Positions 1 to 6,905 of a DNA stretch of 13,792 bases are shown here, one piece after another. Origin of the DNA: Promethearchaeota archaeon (GTDB taxonomy: Archaea > Asgardarchaeota > Lokiarchaeia > Sigynarchaeales > SOKP01); assembly GCA_016839425.1 (NCBI GenBank), contig JAEOUI010000023.1, positions 1-13,792 of the forward strand. The letters are read 5' to 3'. Position 1 is the first letter of the stretch. Each line of letters opens with the position of its first letter. The notes below the pieces were generated by a model. It saw only the letters and a list, made by a program, of their open reading frames with translations, had not been told where the DNA came from and did not search any database. Both the position numbers and the translations under genes were made by a program.

Positions 1-216
1 CAATCCTGTTTGCAAGCACTATTTTTCTTCAAATATGATCTAAAAGGATCTTCAGCGCAATAAAGGTCATATTATATATAATGCAAATATTAAAAAGGCT
101 TATGAAATAAATAAAGATGAATATTATATCGACAAGAATTTAAGATAAGTTTGTAAGATTTTCTAAATTTAAAAAATATCATTAATTTAAAAAAAGCGAA
201 AATAAAGTAAATAAAG

Positions 217-224
217 AAAAAAAA
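217..224 (-). terminator. U-tract terminator after the SCP2 gene
   Basis: Eight consecutive T on the minus strand begin 13 bases after the TAA stop of the SCP2-like gene. Archaeal transcription commonly ends at such U-tracts without a hairpin. The assignment rests on position and composition only, in a region that is AT-rich throughout. Confidence 0.4.
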
Positions 225-237
225 GAATTTGGTTGTG

Positions 238-582
238 TTATTTCTTTTTCCCAAGAGGAAAAATCTTACCAACCTTCTGGATTACTTTCCTAGATCCTGA
301 AAATCTCACCTTACCTGAAGTGTAAGCTTTCATTGGACTAAGATCTCCAGTATGGAGATTGTATAAAGTCTCAGCATTTTCATAGGCCATTCTACAAGTA
401 ACATCTTGAATGGTTTCGCCAGGAACGATTTCGTATTCTCCATTTTCTAGGATGAGTTGAAAGTCGCCCCCACCTTCACCCATAATATTATACTGGAGTA
501 CAACTTTATCTTTTAATTTCATTGCTTCTTCTTTATTAAACACCTTTGCCATGTAATCAAAAGCATCTTGAGCAGTTACCAC
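238..582 (-). CDS. SCP2-type sterol/lipid-binding domain protein
   Basis: A single-domain SCP2 (sterol carrier protein 2) fold protein of about 114 residues, a normal length for stand-alone members. These are small soluble proteins that bind lipids or other hydrophobic ligands in a tunnel. Visible family signs are a glycine-rich strand (GEGGGDFQLIL), a strand pair leading into DVTCRM, and the C-terminal block LYNLHTGDLSPMKAY then SGKVRFSG, which matches the family's tGkldp..a...Gk..i.G pattern. Start choice: the frame is open to a GTG at 591, but that GTG lies inside a Shine-Dalgarno GAGGTG at 589-594, six bases ahead of a second GTG at 580-582. The second GTG is therefore preferred, removing three residues. 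The next minus-strand gene upstream is the membrane methyltransferase-like gene, 155-165 bases away, so a shared lipid role is possible but unproven. The ligand is unknown. Confidence 0.85.
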   Translation of the reverse strand: MVTAQDAFDYMAKVFNKEEAMKLKDKVVLQYNIMGEGGGDFQLILENGEYEIVPGETIQDVTCRMAYENAETLYNLHTGDLSPMKAYTSGKVRFSGSRKVIQKVGKIFPLGKKK

Positions 583-588
583 TTTTTT

Positions 589-594
589 CACCTC
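589..594 (-). promoter_or_regulatory. Shine-Dalgarno GAGGTG deciding the SCP2 start
   Basis: On the minus strand GAGGTG is followed by six A and then GTG (580-582). The upstream GTG at 589-591 is part of the ribosome-binding site itself, so initiation at 582 is more likely. Confidence 0.55.
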
Positions 595-688
595 AATTAT
601 CTTTATTAAACTGAATTTAGATCAATAAGCTATTTCAAATCAATTTTTTATTAAGCTATTAGAAAAGGTTCTCGAAGTTTTAATAATC

Positions 689-714
689 TTGAGCTTGCTA
701 TAACAAGCAGTCAA
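689..714. other. Imperfect hairpin downstream of the methyltransferase-like gene
   Basis: GCTTG (693-697) pairs with CAAGC (704-708) around a six-base loop. An outer TTGA/TCAA pair extends the stem across a two-base bulge. It sits 33 bases past the minus-strand TAA at 747. The minus strand has no strong T run on its 3' side, so it is not a textbook intrinsic terminator; it may stabilise a transcript end or be chance. Confidence 0.3.
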
Positions 715-746
715 AAATTCCTAAATGAATTAATAAAATCTCAAAG

Positions 747-1625
747 TTATGATTTTAAAAAAATAAATCTGAAAAACTTCCCCCAATTTTTTGGTCGTAC
801 GAAAAAGGCAGGAACTTTTTTCCTATATTCTGTGTATGAATCTCCAAATCGATTTATTAATTCCTTTTCTTCGACGAAATGTATGTGAACCAATAATAAT
901 CCATATAATATGAGGAAGAAAATAATGGAATATGGTGTTAATTGGTATACTGCTCCTCCAAATCCAGTTATTAATGCTCCCGTATATGCTGGATGGCGCA
1001 GGACTGAATAGATTTTATGATCCTGTAAAGAGCTTTCCTCAGGAAAATACAGATATACTACGGTCATATAATCGAATCCAAATGTAAATGCGGCAGCAAC
1101 TAATGTAATAATTCCTAGAACGCATAAAAATACTCCTAAAATTAATCTAATCCAATCGAAAACTATTGGAGATAAAGAAAAGTAGGATGTTAAGGGTTTT
1201 GCTAAGATCGAATATGGAAATTGTGACCAAAAAGCAGAGTTCCAATAGTAAAATCCTATAAATGTGTGTAATACGATACTAAATATTATTATCACGCCTC
1301 CAAATCCCACGAGGAAGATCTTTTGGTAGGATAATTGTCCATATTTTTCTTTTAACTTATCTCTTCGAGCCCAGACTTGGTATATCATTAGCAAAGCAAT
1401 TATTCCCATAATAATTGTTCCGAAAATAGGAAAAAATAAAAATATAATATCTAATGTGTTTCCAGAATAGAATAGCACGGGTAACATGTCAAACATTAGT
1501 TGAAAGGTTAAACTGATCGTCAAAACAGTCAGTAGGTAAAGAGGAAGAAATATTATCCTTTTATCGTGGAAATTAGGTATTTTTTCACGGAATTTTTCAA
1601 TACCTTTTAATTTCACATCTAACAC
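747..1625 (-). CDS. Membrane methyltransferase-like protein (ICMT/PEMT family)
   Basis: A 292-residue integral membrane protein with about five or six hydrophobic segments (roughly residues 23-50, 58-83, 102-125, 155-182 and 231-249). The C-terminal third carries the signature of the isoprenylcysteine carboxyl methyltransferase / phospholipid methyltransferase superfamily: RHPAYTG at 210-216, then EEKEL at 252-256, FGDSY at 260-264 and YRKKVPAFF further on. In this superfamily that region binds S-adenosylmethionine at the membrane face and the enzyme methylates a prenylcysteine or a lipid headgroup; the substrate here cannot be read from sequence. The N-terminal half is longer than in minimal ICMT-like proteins. 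The frame begins at GTG 1623-1625; a second GTG three codons later is an alternative. No Shine-Dalgarno precedes either, which suits a short or absent leader. The gene is divergent from the alpha/beta hydrolase. Confidence 0.75.
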   Translation of the reverse strand: MLDVKLKGIEKFREKIPNFHDKRIIFLPLYLLTVLTISLTFQLMFDMLPVLFYSGNTLDIIFLFFPIFGTIIMGIIALLMIYQVWARRDKLKEKYGQLSYQKIFLVGFGGVIIIFSIVLHTFIGFYYWNSAFWSQFPYSILAKPLTSYFSLSPIVFDWIRLILGVFLCVLGIITLVAAAFTFGFDYMTVVYLYFPEESSLQDHKIYSVLRHPAYTGALITGFGGAVYQLTPYSIIFFLILYGLLLVHIHFVEEKELINRFGDSYTEYRKKVPAFFVRPKNWGKFFRFIFLKS

Positions 1626-1629
1626 GTGG

Positions 1630-1674
1630 TTAATTTCAATTTATTATTGATCTTTTTAAACGATTAATTTCAAT
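1630..1674. repeat. Direct repeat TTAATTTCAAT in a divergent promoter region
   Basis: TTAATTTCAAT occurs at 1630-1640 and again at 1664-1674, 34 bases apart start to start, in the gap between two divergent genes. The spacing is close to three helical turns, so a regulator site is conceivable. In DNA this AT-rich an 11-base repeat could be chance. Confidence 0.3.
1653..1660 (-). promoter_or_regulatory. Possible TATA box for the methyltransferase-like gene
   Basis: TTTAAAAA on the minus strand is centred about 31 bases upstream of the GTG start, which would give a leader of roughly five bases. That agrees with the absence of a Shine-Dalgarno. It lies between two copies of an 11-base direct repeat. 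The match to the archaeal TATA consensus is only moderate. Confidence 0.3.
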
Positions 1675-1765
1675 CTTGTTTATTAAATATATACTCAAAT
1701 TATTTAATATTAATGGACTAATACTATATGCTCAATAAAATTTCAAGAAAAAATGGCTTAATATC

Positions 1766-2653
1766 ATGCCTAAAGTGATAGTAAATGAAATAGTAATAGA
1801 ATACGAAACGATGGGTGATCCTGAGCTTAAACCAATATTATTAATTGCTGGTTTGGGTAGTCAACTTTTAGCTTGGCCCGATACCTTCTGTAAGGAACTC
1901 ATAAACGATGGCTTTTTTGTTGTGAAATTCGATAATCGAGATGTCGGCTTGTCAACAAAATTTGACGAAGCGGGCATCCCAGACATGTCAGAAATTGCTA
2001 CAGCATATACTAAGGGCGAGATACCACGACTTCCTTACACATTAGAAGATATGGCTGAGGATGCAGTTAGTTTATTAACTGCCCTGAATATTGATAAAGC
2101 ACACATCTGTGGCGCTTCTATGGGAGGGATGATCGCCCAAATTATTGCTTATAAAAATCCTTCTCGAATTCTAACGCTAACTGTTATGATGAGCACTACG
2201 GGAAATCCTTCTTTACCCCCAGGAAAATCAGATATAATTGCTCGATTTTTTGGACCCGTCCCATCTGATCGCGATGCCTATGTAGAAGAACTCGCAATGC
2301 GCGATAAGTTGATATACGGCAATTTTGAATACGACGAAGATCAAGCAATACAATATAGAACAAGTGAATACGATAGGTGTTATTATCCTGAAGGTGTGGC
2401 TCGCCAAATGGCAGCAATGGCCGTTCCCGGAAACCTCCAACCAAAAATATCAGCAATAAAAGCACCAACACTCGTCATCCACGGAAAAGAAGATCCATTT
2501 AATTCCATTGAAGCAGCTAATGAAATCGCATCAACAATACCTGGAGCTGAATTATTGCTCCTAGAAGGTATGGGACATAGTATTCCAAACCAGCTTATTA
2601 AGCAAATAGTTAGCGCAATTAATGCTCATTGTGAGAGGAATAAATTATTTTAA
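1766..2653 (+). CDS. Alpha/beta-fold hydrolase (esterase-like)
   Basis: A complete 295-residue alpha/beta hydrolase with no signal peptide, so probably cytoplasmic. The catalytic triad is readable: nucleophile Ser118 in the elbow GASMGGM, acid Asp243 in HGKEDPF, and His271 in EGMGHSIP. The oxyanion-hole strand LLIAGLGSQ (25-33) and the block FDNRDVGLST (55-64) resemble RdmC-type methylesterases and related carboxylesterases. Family members hydrolyse ester or related bonds; the substrate is not deducible. It is the only confident plus-strand gene in the window, divergent from the methyltransferase-like gene and convergent with the DUF6125-like gene. It is visibly richer in G+C than the right-hand operon (26 of 60 bases in 2221-2280 by hand count). 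Start is ATG at 1766 with no Shine-Dalgarno; weak AT-rich TATA-like elements lie 28-38 bases upstream. Confidence 0.9.
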   Translation: MPKVIVNEIVIEYETMGDPELKPILLIAGLGSQLLAWPDTFCKELINDGFFVVKFDNRDVGLSTKFDEAGIPDMSEIATAYTKGEIPRLPYTLEDMAEDAVSLLTALNIDKAHICGASMGGMIAQIIAYKNPSRILTLTVMMSTTGNPSLPPGKSDIIARFFGPVPSDRDAYVEELAMRDKLIYGNFEYDEDQAIQYRTSEYDRCYYPEGVARQMAAMAVPGNLQPKISAIKAPTLVIHGKEDPFNSIEAANEIASTIPGAELLLLEGMGHSIPNQLIKQIVSAINAHCERNKLF

Positions 2654-2706
2654 ACATTAACTTTGTTAAAAAGTAATTATTTTGTTGTTGCAGTATTATA
2701 ATTAAT

Positions 2707-3255
2707 TTAAGAGAAAAAAAACTTATAGTTCCTATAACATTCTCCCCGTTCGTGCATCATGCAGTTAGTAATCTTGGGCGTAACTTCATATTTCAATCCC
2801 AATGAATTGAACCAACCTTCAATCCTATCAAATACTCCACATTCATAATCACCAATTGTTCCAATGCGCTTCATTCCATCGAAAGCCCAACATTTATGAA
2901 CTTTAGCCGACATGCAATTAAAAGGTAAAAATTCATAACTTACCTTCATAAAATCTGCCTTAAATACTTCAAACGCAGCGTTAACAATTTTGTTAAGTGA
3001 GGTAATATCATCGACTTTTTCGATATTAAATACAGATTGGATTCTCTTTATCTCGATAGGTGCAAACGATTTAATGGCAGCTCTATTCAGTTTATTTGCT
3101 ATTTTCATTCCAAATTCTTGTTGACAATTATAAAACCACATGGCGTCGTGAGTCAAGTGAGATTTTATCAATAATTCCTTTAATTCTTCCTTACTCAAAT
3201 CAACTGAATCATTTTTCTTTTTGTTTTTTTCGTAGATTTCTTGCATTTCAACCAT
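2707..3255 (-). CDS. DUF6125-like cysteine-rich protein
   Basis: A soluble protein of 182 residues from the ATG at 3253-3255. The frame also allows a TTG at 3279 (eight more residues) and an ATG at 3246; none has a clear Shine-Dalgarno. The N-terminal block SKEELKELLIKSHLTHDAMWF followed by QQEFG and ANKLNRAA matches, from memory, the uncharacterised DUF6125 family found in archaea and anaerobic bacteria. The C-terminal half holds spaced cysteines: NCMSAKVHKC (Cys114, Cys122), YECGVF (Cys139) and TNCMMHERGEC (Cys165, Cys173). These could bind a metal or cluster, or form a thiol catalytic site as in the distantly similar L-2-amino-thiazoline-4-carboxylate hydrolase group. Function is unknown and both family names are recalled, not searched. 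It converges with the alpha/beta hydrolase. Confidence 0.6.
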   Translation of the reverse strand: MVEMQEIYEKNKKKNDSVDLSKEELKELLIKSHLTHDAMWFYNCQQEFGMKIANKLNRAAIKSFAPIEIKRIQSVFNIEKVDDITSLNKIVNAAFEVFKADFMKVSYEFLPFNCMSAKVHKCWAFDGMKRIGTIGDYECGVFDRIEGWFNSLGLKYEVTPKITNCMMHERGECYRNYKFFFS

Positions 3256-3341
3256 CTTTAAGCAGTTTTTAATTAACAAATAAATAATTTTATTTTAACT
3301 AAGAAGAATGAAAAATTATTGGTTTAAAAATTAATTCGATG

Positions 3342-3349
3342 AAAAAAAA
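3342..3349 (-). terminator. U-tract terminator after the HAD gene
   Basis: Eight consecutive T on the minus strand lie about 36 bases past the TAA stop of the HAD phosphatase gene, with further T-rich sequence between. This fits an archaeal U-tract terminator and suggests the DUF6125-like gene has its own promoter. Confidence 0.35.
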
Positions 3350-3385
3350 CTTTTTCTCAGTTGAAAATTTTAACATCTAAACTTT

Positions 3386-4096
3386 TTATTTTTCAATGAG
3401 TTCTGAAATATTCGTAATGATGCGATCGGGGACGATTCTTGATGACTGTGGAAGTCCTTGATTCCGATAATCGTTCCAAACGCTAAAAATACCGAGCTTT
3501 TGTGGTCCTTCCACATCCCATTCGAGATTATCTCCAACAAACCAAACAGAACTTGCGTCTAACCCTATTTCATCTAAGGCTCGAAGGTAAACTTTCTCGT
3601 TGGGCTTCCCATATCCCAGTTCTCCTTCTATTAAGATCGAGCTGAAAAAACGCTCTAATCGAAATCGATCGATCTTTTCTCGTTGTTTTTCAACTTGACC
3701 ATTCGTTACTAATCCTAAAGAAAGACCCTGTTCGCATAAATATTTTAGCGTGTCTTCGGCCCCAGGATAAAAATCGATGGCTTCTACTTTTAATTTTGAG
3801 AATAAATCTGCGATTTCGTGAGCGAGGGTAATATCGTCATTGTTTAAATTCGTGAAAGTTATCTCTAATATATTTCTTCTTGCTTTTTCTATATTTAAAC
3901 GACCTTCTTCGTGCCGTTTTTTGTCGCTCCAATACCACTTTGCTGTTTCAAGAATATTTTCGTACAATTCGTTTTCGTTAACATCATCAATTTGATTAGC
4001 GTATTTATTGCACGCTTTTTTCCAAGAGGATTCAGTAACAGCGTCAAAGGTTGTTATCGTGTCGTCGAGATCAAACAATATTCCTTTTGGTAGCAT
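3386..4096 (-). CDS. HAD-superfamily phosphatase, subfamily IA
   Basis: A complete 236-residue haloacid-dehalogenase-type hydrolase. All four motifs are present: motif I FDLDDT with nucleophile Asp9 and Asp11, motif II LVTNG with Thr131, motif III Lys164 in GYGKPNEKVY, and motif IV VGDNLEWDV with Asp189 and Asp194. The cap between motifs I and II (about residues 15-105) is alpha-helical, as in subfamily IA enzymes such as phosphoglycolate phosphatase and YjjG-type nucleotidases. It should be a cytoplasmic Mg2+-dependent phosphatase acting through a phospho-aspartyl intermediate. The residues seen do not fix the substrate. Start is the ATG at 4094-4096; an AT-rich TATA-like stretch lies near 4131-4139, about 39 bases upstream. 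Confidence 0.9.
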   Translation of the reverse strand: MLPKGILFDLDDTITTFDAVTESSWKKACNKYANQIDDVNENELYENILETAKWYWSDKKRHEEGRLNIEKARRNILEITFTNLNNDDITLAHEIADLFSKLKVEAIDFYPGAEDTLKYLCEQGLSLGLVTNGQVEKQREKIDRFRLERFFSSILIEGELGYGKPNEKVYLRALDEIGLDASSVWFVGDNLEWDVEGPQKLGIFSVWNDYRNQGLPQSSRIVPDRIITNISELIEK

Positions 4097-4203
4097 TTTT
4101 ATTCTTTAGAAATCTACTATCTTGATGATTAAATAAATTTTTTTTATTTTAATTAATTTTTGAAGCAATGGATTATTTGGTCTATCAATGTTTACATTTT
4201 ACT

Positions 4204-4659
4204 TTAACTCTCAAATTCTCGTCCTAATAATATGTATTCTTCGGTAAATTCCATTTTTTTATAAAATTGTTGAGCATTAAAATTGGTTTTTTCGGTTCCA
4301 ACCTCAATTTCGTCCATTCCTTTATTTATTGCTAATTGAACGGCTTTTTCAATTAACAACTTTCCGATTCCTTTATTTTTATGGTTTTTAGCTACAATTA
4401 ATTCGTTAATTAATGCTGTGCCCCCTTCGTGAAGAAAAGACTTATAAAAAATTATTGATATAAATCCAATGATTTGATCGTCCTTTATGGCAATATAGTT
4501 TGAATAGATGTTAGGATAGTTTTTCATTGAAAGAAATTGAGATTCGATGTTTTTTTTATGTAATTCGCGTTTTTGTTCTAATACTTGATTAAATTCGTCT
4601 AAAAGAATTACTAACGATTTTAAATCACCTTTTTCAAGATCTCTTATTATTATCGTCAT
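4204..4659 (-). CDS. GNAT-family N-acetyltransferase
   Basis: A complete 151-residue GNAT-fold protein, a usual length for a single-domain member. The acetyl-CoA pyrophosphate-binding motif A is clear: the strand ALINELIVA (82-90) runs into NHKNKGIGKLLIEKA (92-106), matching the (R/Q)xxGx(G/A) loop with Lys96-Gly97-Ile98-Gly99. Motif B follows as NFNAQQFYKKMEF (126-138), including the typical Asn and Tyr positions. It transfers acetyl from acetyl-CoA to an amine; the acceptor could be a small molecule, peptide or antibiotic and cannot be told. Start is the ATG at 4657-4659. A TATATAAT lies only about 15 bases upstream, too close to serve this start in the usual way. The gene is probably monocistronic. 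Confidence 0.88.
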   Translation of the reverse strand: MTIIIRDLEKGDLKSLVILLDEFNQVLEQKRELHKKNIESQFLSMKNYPNIYSNYIAIKDDQIIGFISIIFYKSFLHEGGTALINELIVAKNHKNKGIGKLLIEKAVQLAINKGMDEIEVGTEKTNFNAQQFYKKMEFTEEYILLGREFES

Positions 4660-4804
4660 TTTTATTTTAAATTATATAGAGTGTCTATTTAGGAATTTTG
4701 GTTTAATTTAAAAAGATAGCAAGATTGCAACTATATTTTATGATTAGGTTTACCTTATAATGATTGGAATTAATTATTTTAATAAAATAACATGTAATAG
4801 CTAA

Positions 4805-5365
4805 TTAAAAAAATAAATGATTAATCAATATATTTATTCCAATAGCAATTAGGATGAGACCTCCAAGAATTTCCACTCTATTACCAAAAACTTGACCCAC
4901 TTTTTTGCCAATAAGGACTCCAAGCACGGAAAACAAGAACGCAACGATACCTATTAATAAGGTTGGAACTAAAATGGGATCGTTCAAAACAGCAAAACTT
5001 ATACCTACAGCTAAGGCGTCTATGCTTGTTGCGATACCTAATAGAAATAGGACGCGTAATTCGAGGGGATTAATTGTTTTTTCCTTTTCTGAGTCTTTTC
5101 TAGATTCGTATATCATTTTTGAGCCAATAATTAGTAATAGGATGAATGCAATCCAATGATCTATCTCAGAAATCAGGTGAGCAATATATATTCCTCCAAG
5201 CCACCCTAAAAATGTAAAGAACCCCTGAAAAAATCCCGTAAAAAATGCAATTTTGAGGGCGTGTTGTATTTTTGTCTCCTTTATGATGATACCACTTGAA
5301 ATCGATACAGCAAACGCATCCATTGCTAAAGCGACTGCGATGATAAGAATTACCAAGAAATCCAT
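4805..5365 (-). CDS. mntP: Putative manganese efflux pump MntP
   Basis: A complete 186-residue, six-helix membrane protein of the MntP (YebN, DUF204) family. The family's internal duplication is visible: ALAMDAFAVSI (12-22) in the first half and ATSIDALAVGISF (112-124) in the second, each with the conserved Asp (Asp16, Asp116) in a membrane helix. Between helices 3 and 4 is a short charged cytoplasmic loop (ESRKDSEKEK, 87-96), and the C-terminal block ILGGLILIAIG (166-176) is typical. It exports Mn2+ and protects against manganese excess. Start is the ATG at 5363-5365. There is no Shine-Dalgarno but a well-placed TATA box, so it is likely leaderless. No manganese riboswitch is recognisable upstream. 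Confidence 0.93.
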   Translation of the reverse strand: MDFLVILIIAVALAMDAFAVSISSGIIIKETKIQHALKIAFFTGFFQGFFTFLGWLGGIYIAHLISEIDHWIAFILLLIIGSKMIYESRKDSEKEKTINPLELRVLFLLGIATSIDALAVGISFAVLNDPILVPTLLIGIVAFLFSVLGVLIGKKVGQVFGNRVEILGGLILIAIGINILINHLFF

Positions 5366-5387
5366 TAATAGTTAAAATGGTAGGTCT

Positions 5388-5395
5388 ATTATATA
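5388..5395 (-). promoter_or_regulatory. TATA box of mntP, leaderless spacing
   Basis: On the minus strand TATATAAT is preceded by an A-rich BRE-like stretch (AAGAAAA). It is centred 26-27 bases upstream of the A of the mntP ATG, with 22 bases between box and start. Archaeal TBP/TFB promoters start about 26 bases downstream of the TATA centre, so transcription would begin at the start codon. Confidence 0.6.
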
Positions 5396-5560
5396 TTTTC
5401 TTGGTGTTTAATCGTTCAGAAATAAATTCTAAAAATTTACTAAAGAGTAAGAAGTTAAAAAGCGAAAATAAATAGCCTAATAATATGTAATTATTAATTT
5501 TTTAAAAGCTAGCTTGTTGAATATTTGTATTTTTACTTCAATAATTTATCGATAGCGTGC

Positions 5561-6556
5561 TTAATGTTGATCATTAAAATATCCGTTTTCTCTGAACCAA
5601 TCAACTGCCTTCTCTATTGTTTTTTTTATTGGCGTTTGCTTTAAACCCAGTTCTTTGATGGCTTTTGAACAGTCAAAATGCTCTCCCATCTTGCCCAAGC
5701 GTACTTGTGTAGCGGAAATAAGTGGAGGCTTTTTGGTGATTCGTGCCCCCGTTTGAAATAAATATCCCAAAAAAAGCGCAATTCTATAAGGAATTTTCCT
5801 CTTTGGTGGTTTAACTCCAGCGACTTCGGCGATTAAATTAAAGAATTCCCCGACAAACATATTTTGGTTTCCAAAGAGATATCTTTCGCCAATTCTTCCT
5901 TTTTTTGCTGCCTGAATTTGCCCTCGCGCCACGTCTTCCACATCAATGACATTAATTGCTCCTTCTATATACCCTGGCATGTTACCATTCGCAATGTCAA
6001 CAATTAAAGCTCCAGAAGGGGTTGGTTTGTAATCTCTTATGCCAATGACTAAGGTTGGATTTACTATGACTAAAGGAAGTCCTCTTTGGCAAATTTTTTT
6101 TGCCTCAACTTCTGCAAGGTATTTTGAAATGGCGTAATGATCTCCAGCATCCCAACCGTTAAACTCGGCCTCTTCGTTCACATAATTTCCAGCACCGTGA
6201 GAACCTATGGTATTGGAGGTACTCGTATAAACTACTTTTTCTAAACCTTGAGAAAGTGCTTCTTCAAGAATATTTTTAGTGCCATCAACATTTATATCAT
6301 AAAAGAGCTTTTTATCGGGCGCCCAATGTGCAAAAAACGCTGCAACATGATAAAGAGTGTCGCAACCTTTGAGTGCCTTTCTTATAGAGTTTTTATCCCG
6401 GATGTCGCAATAAATTTTTTCGACATTCAAATCGTCAATATTTTTAGTTTCACTGCCTTTTCTTACAGTTATTCGCACATTTTCGCCTTCTTTAATGAGC
6501 TCTCTTACAAGATTTGAACCCATAAATCCATTGGCACCAGTTACCAAGATTGTCAT
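5561..6556 (-). CDS. NAD(P)-dependent epimerase/reductase, HpnA-like extended SDR
   Basis: A complete 331-residue extended short-chain dehydrogenase/reductase. The N-terminal Rossmann glycine motif is TGANGFMG (6-13). The strand end YHVAAFFAHWAP (69-80), the VVYTSTSNTIGS block (108-119) and the catalytic Tyr141-x3-Lys145 (HYAISK) follow in order. Blocks such as VIVNPTLVIG, DYKPTPSGALIVD, NVIDVEDVARG and RIGERYLFG, plus the terminal VDWFRENGYF, closely follow the pattern of hopanoid-associated sugar epimerase HpnA and dihydroflavonol-reductase-like enzymes. It probably oxidises, reduces or epimerises a nucleotide sugar or an isoprenoid-linked substrate. A hopanoid role is not implied in an archaeon, and no sugar or lipid gene is adjacent. 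Start is the ATG at 6554-6556. TATA-like elements are seen about 30 and 75 bases upstream, neither compelling. Confidence 0.88.
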   Translation of the reverse strand: MTILVTGANGFMGSNLVRELIKEGENVRITVRKGSETKNIDDLNVEKIYCDIRDKNSIRKALKGCDTLYHVAAFFAHWAPDKKLFYDINVDGTKNILEEALSQGLEKVVYTSTSNTIGSHGAGNYVNEEAEFNGWDAGDHYAISKYLAEVEAKKICQRGLPLVIVNPTLVIGIRDYKPTPSGALIVDIANGNMPGYIEGAINVIDVEDVARGQIQAAKKGRIGERYLFGNQNMFVGEFFNLIAEVAGVKPPKRKIPYRIALFLGYLFQTGARITKKPPLISATQVRLGKMGEHFDCSKAIKELGLKQTPIKKTIEKAVDWFRENGYFNDQH

Positions 6557-6764
6557 TTTAATTACTCTTAAAATTTATACGATAATTTATTTCGTTTTAA
6601 ATTACATTATTTTTGGGATTAAAAGATATTTATATTTTTATTAGTTTTATTACAATTACATTCAATGAGATTGCAGCCGAGGAGGAACATCACTATAATT
6701 TCCAATAGCAGAAAAATATAGAAACATTTTATGTCCTTTATTTATATTATACCAATATGAAAAT

Positions 6765-6780
6765 CATGAATTTACCTCCT
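6765..6780 (-). promoter_or_regulatory. Perfect Shine-Dalgarno and ATG of a six-codon ORF
   Basis: AGGAGGT at 6774-6780 matches the archaeal 16S anti-Shine-Dalgarno over seven bases and is followed six bases later by ATG at 6765-6767. The frame stops after six codons (MIFILV). It may be a leader peptide, a relic of a lost gene, or chance. Confidence 0.3.
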
Positions 6781-6801
6781 AAAGCTTTATGAAAAGCTTT
6801 A
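6781..6801. repeat. AAAGCTTT inverted/direct repeat
   Basis: Two copies of the self-complementary octamer AAAGCTTT, separated by a few bases, can form a short stem-loop on either strand. On the minus strand it abuts the Shine-Dalgarno at 6774-6780 directly. Confidence 0.35.
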
Positions 6802-6851
6802 ATGAATAATTTTATTGGTTTGAGCGAGATCTTATTAGATTTCACAAGTCG

Positions 6852-6902
6852 AAAAAAATAAACACTTCCAAATCAGTTGATAAAAGGAATTGAGAAAAAA
6901 AA
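6852..6902 (-). terminator. U-tract terminator of the VWA-SWIM-LRR operon
   Basis: Eight T on the minus strand (6895-6902) begin three bases past the TAA of the LRR gene, and a second run of seven lies at 6852-6858. Such U-tracts are the usual archaeal termination signal and mark the likely end of the operon. Confidence 0.45.
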
Positions 6903-6905
6903 GTA

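Larger units (their letters stand above)
6557..6905 (-). other. Non-coding gap: terminator plus possible structured leader
   Basis: This 349-base stretch has no supported gene. Read on the minus strand it holds U-tracts just past the LRR stop; an inverted repeat of two AAAGCTTT arms (6781-6801); a perfect Shine-Dalgarno AGGAGGT (6774-6780) before a six-codon ORF (ATG 6767, TAA 6747); a second short frame of 21 codons (ATG 6727, TGA 6662) preceded by AAAGGA; and a complementary CCTCCT (6680-6685). AT-rich TATA-like sequence near 6627-6637 could serve the SDR gene. Whether any of this is transcribed cannot be told. Confidence 0.4.

Noticed and set aside
1..237. Short open stretches at the left edge: plus-strand frame 1 to a TAA at 61-63, and a lysine/tyrosine-rich stretch ending in TAA at 146-148 after an in-frame TAA at 41-43.
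   Set aside because: No recognisable family, very short, and interrupted. It may be the degraded end of a gene lying outside the window, but this cannot be supported. A 60-residue minus-strand frame at 90-272 is low-complexity Phe/Ile sequence overlapping the SCP2 gene end.
2196..2471. Minus-strand open frames within the alpha/beta hydrolase gene.
   Set aside because: Antisense shadows of a gene with a complete catalytic triad; no protein-like motifs.
4671..4678. TATATAAT upstream of the GNAT gene.
   Set aside because: A good TATA match, but centred only about 15 bases before the ATG, so transcription would start inside the gene. Not called as its promoter.
4905..5159. Plus-strand frame opposite mntP.
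   Set aside because: Shadow of a membrane protein gene with clear duplicated MntP motifs; no recognisable product.
6665..6721. Plus-strand ORF of 18 codons in the gap before the LRR gene.
   Set aside because: Its only notable feature, an AGGAGG tract, lies inside the frame with no start codon at a usable distance. Nothing supports translation.
6557..6905. tRNA or C/D-box guide RNA in the largest gap.
   Set aside because: No T-loop GTTC motif with matching arms, and no C box paired with a D box at guide-RNA spacing, was found by eye on either strand.
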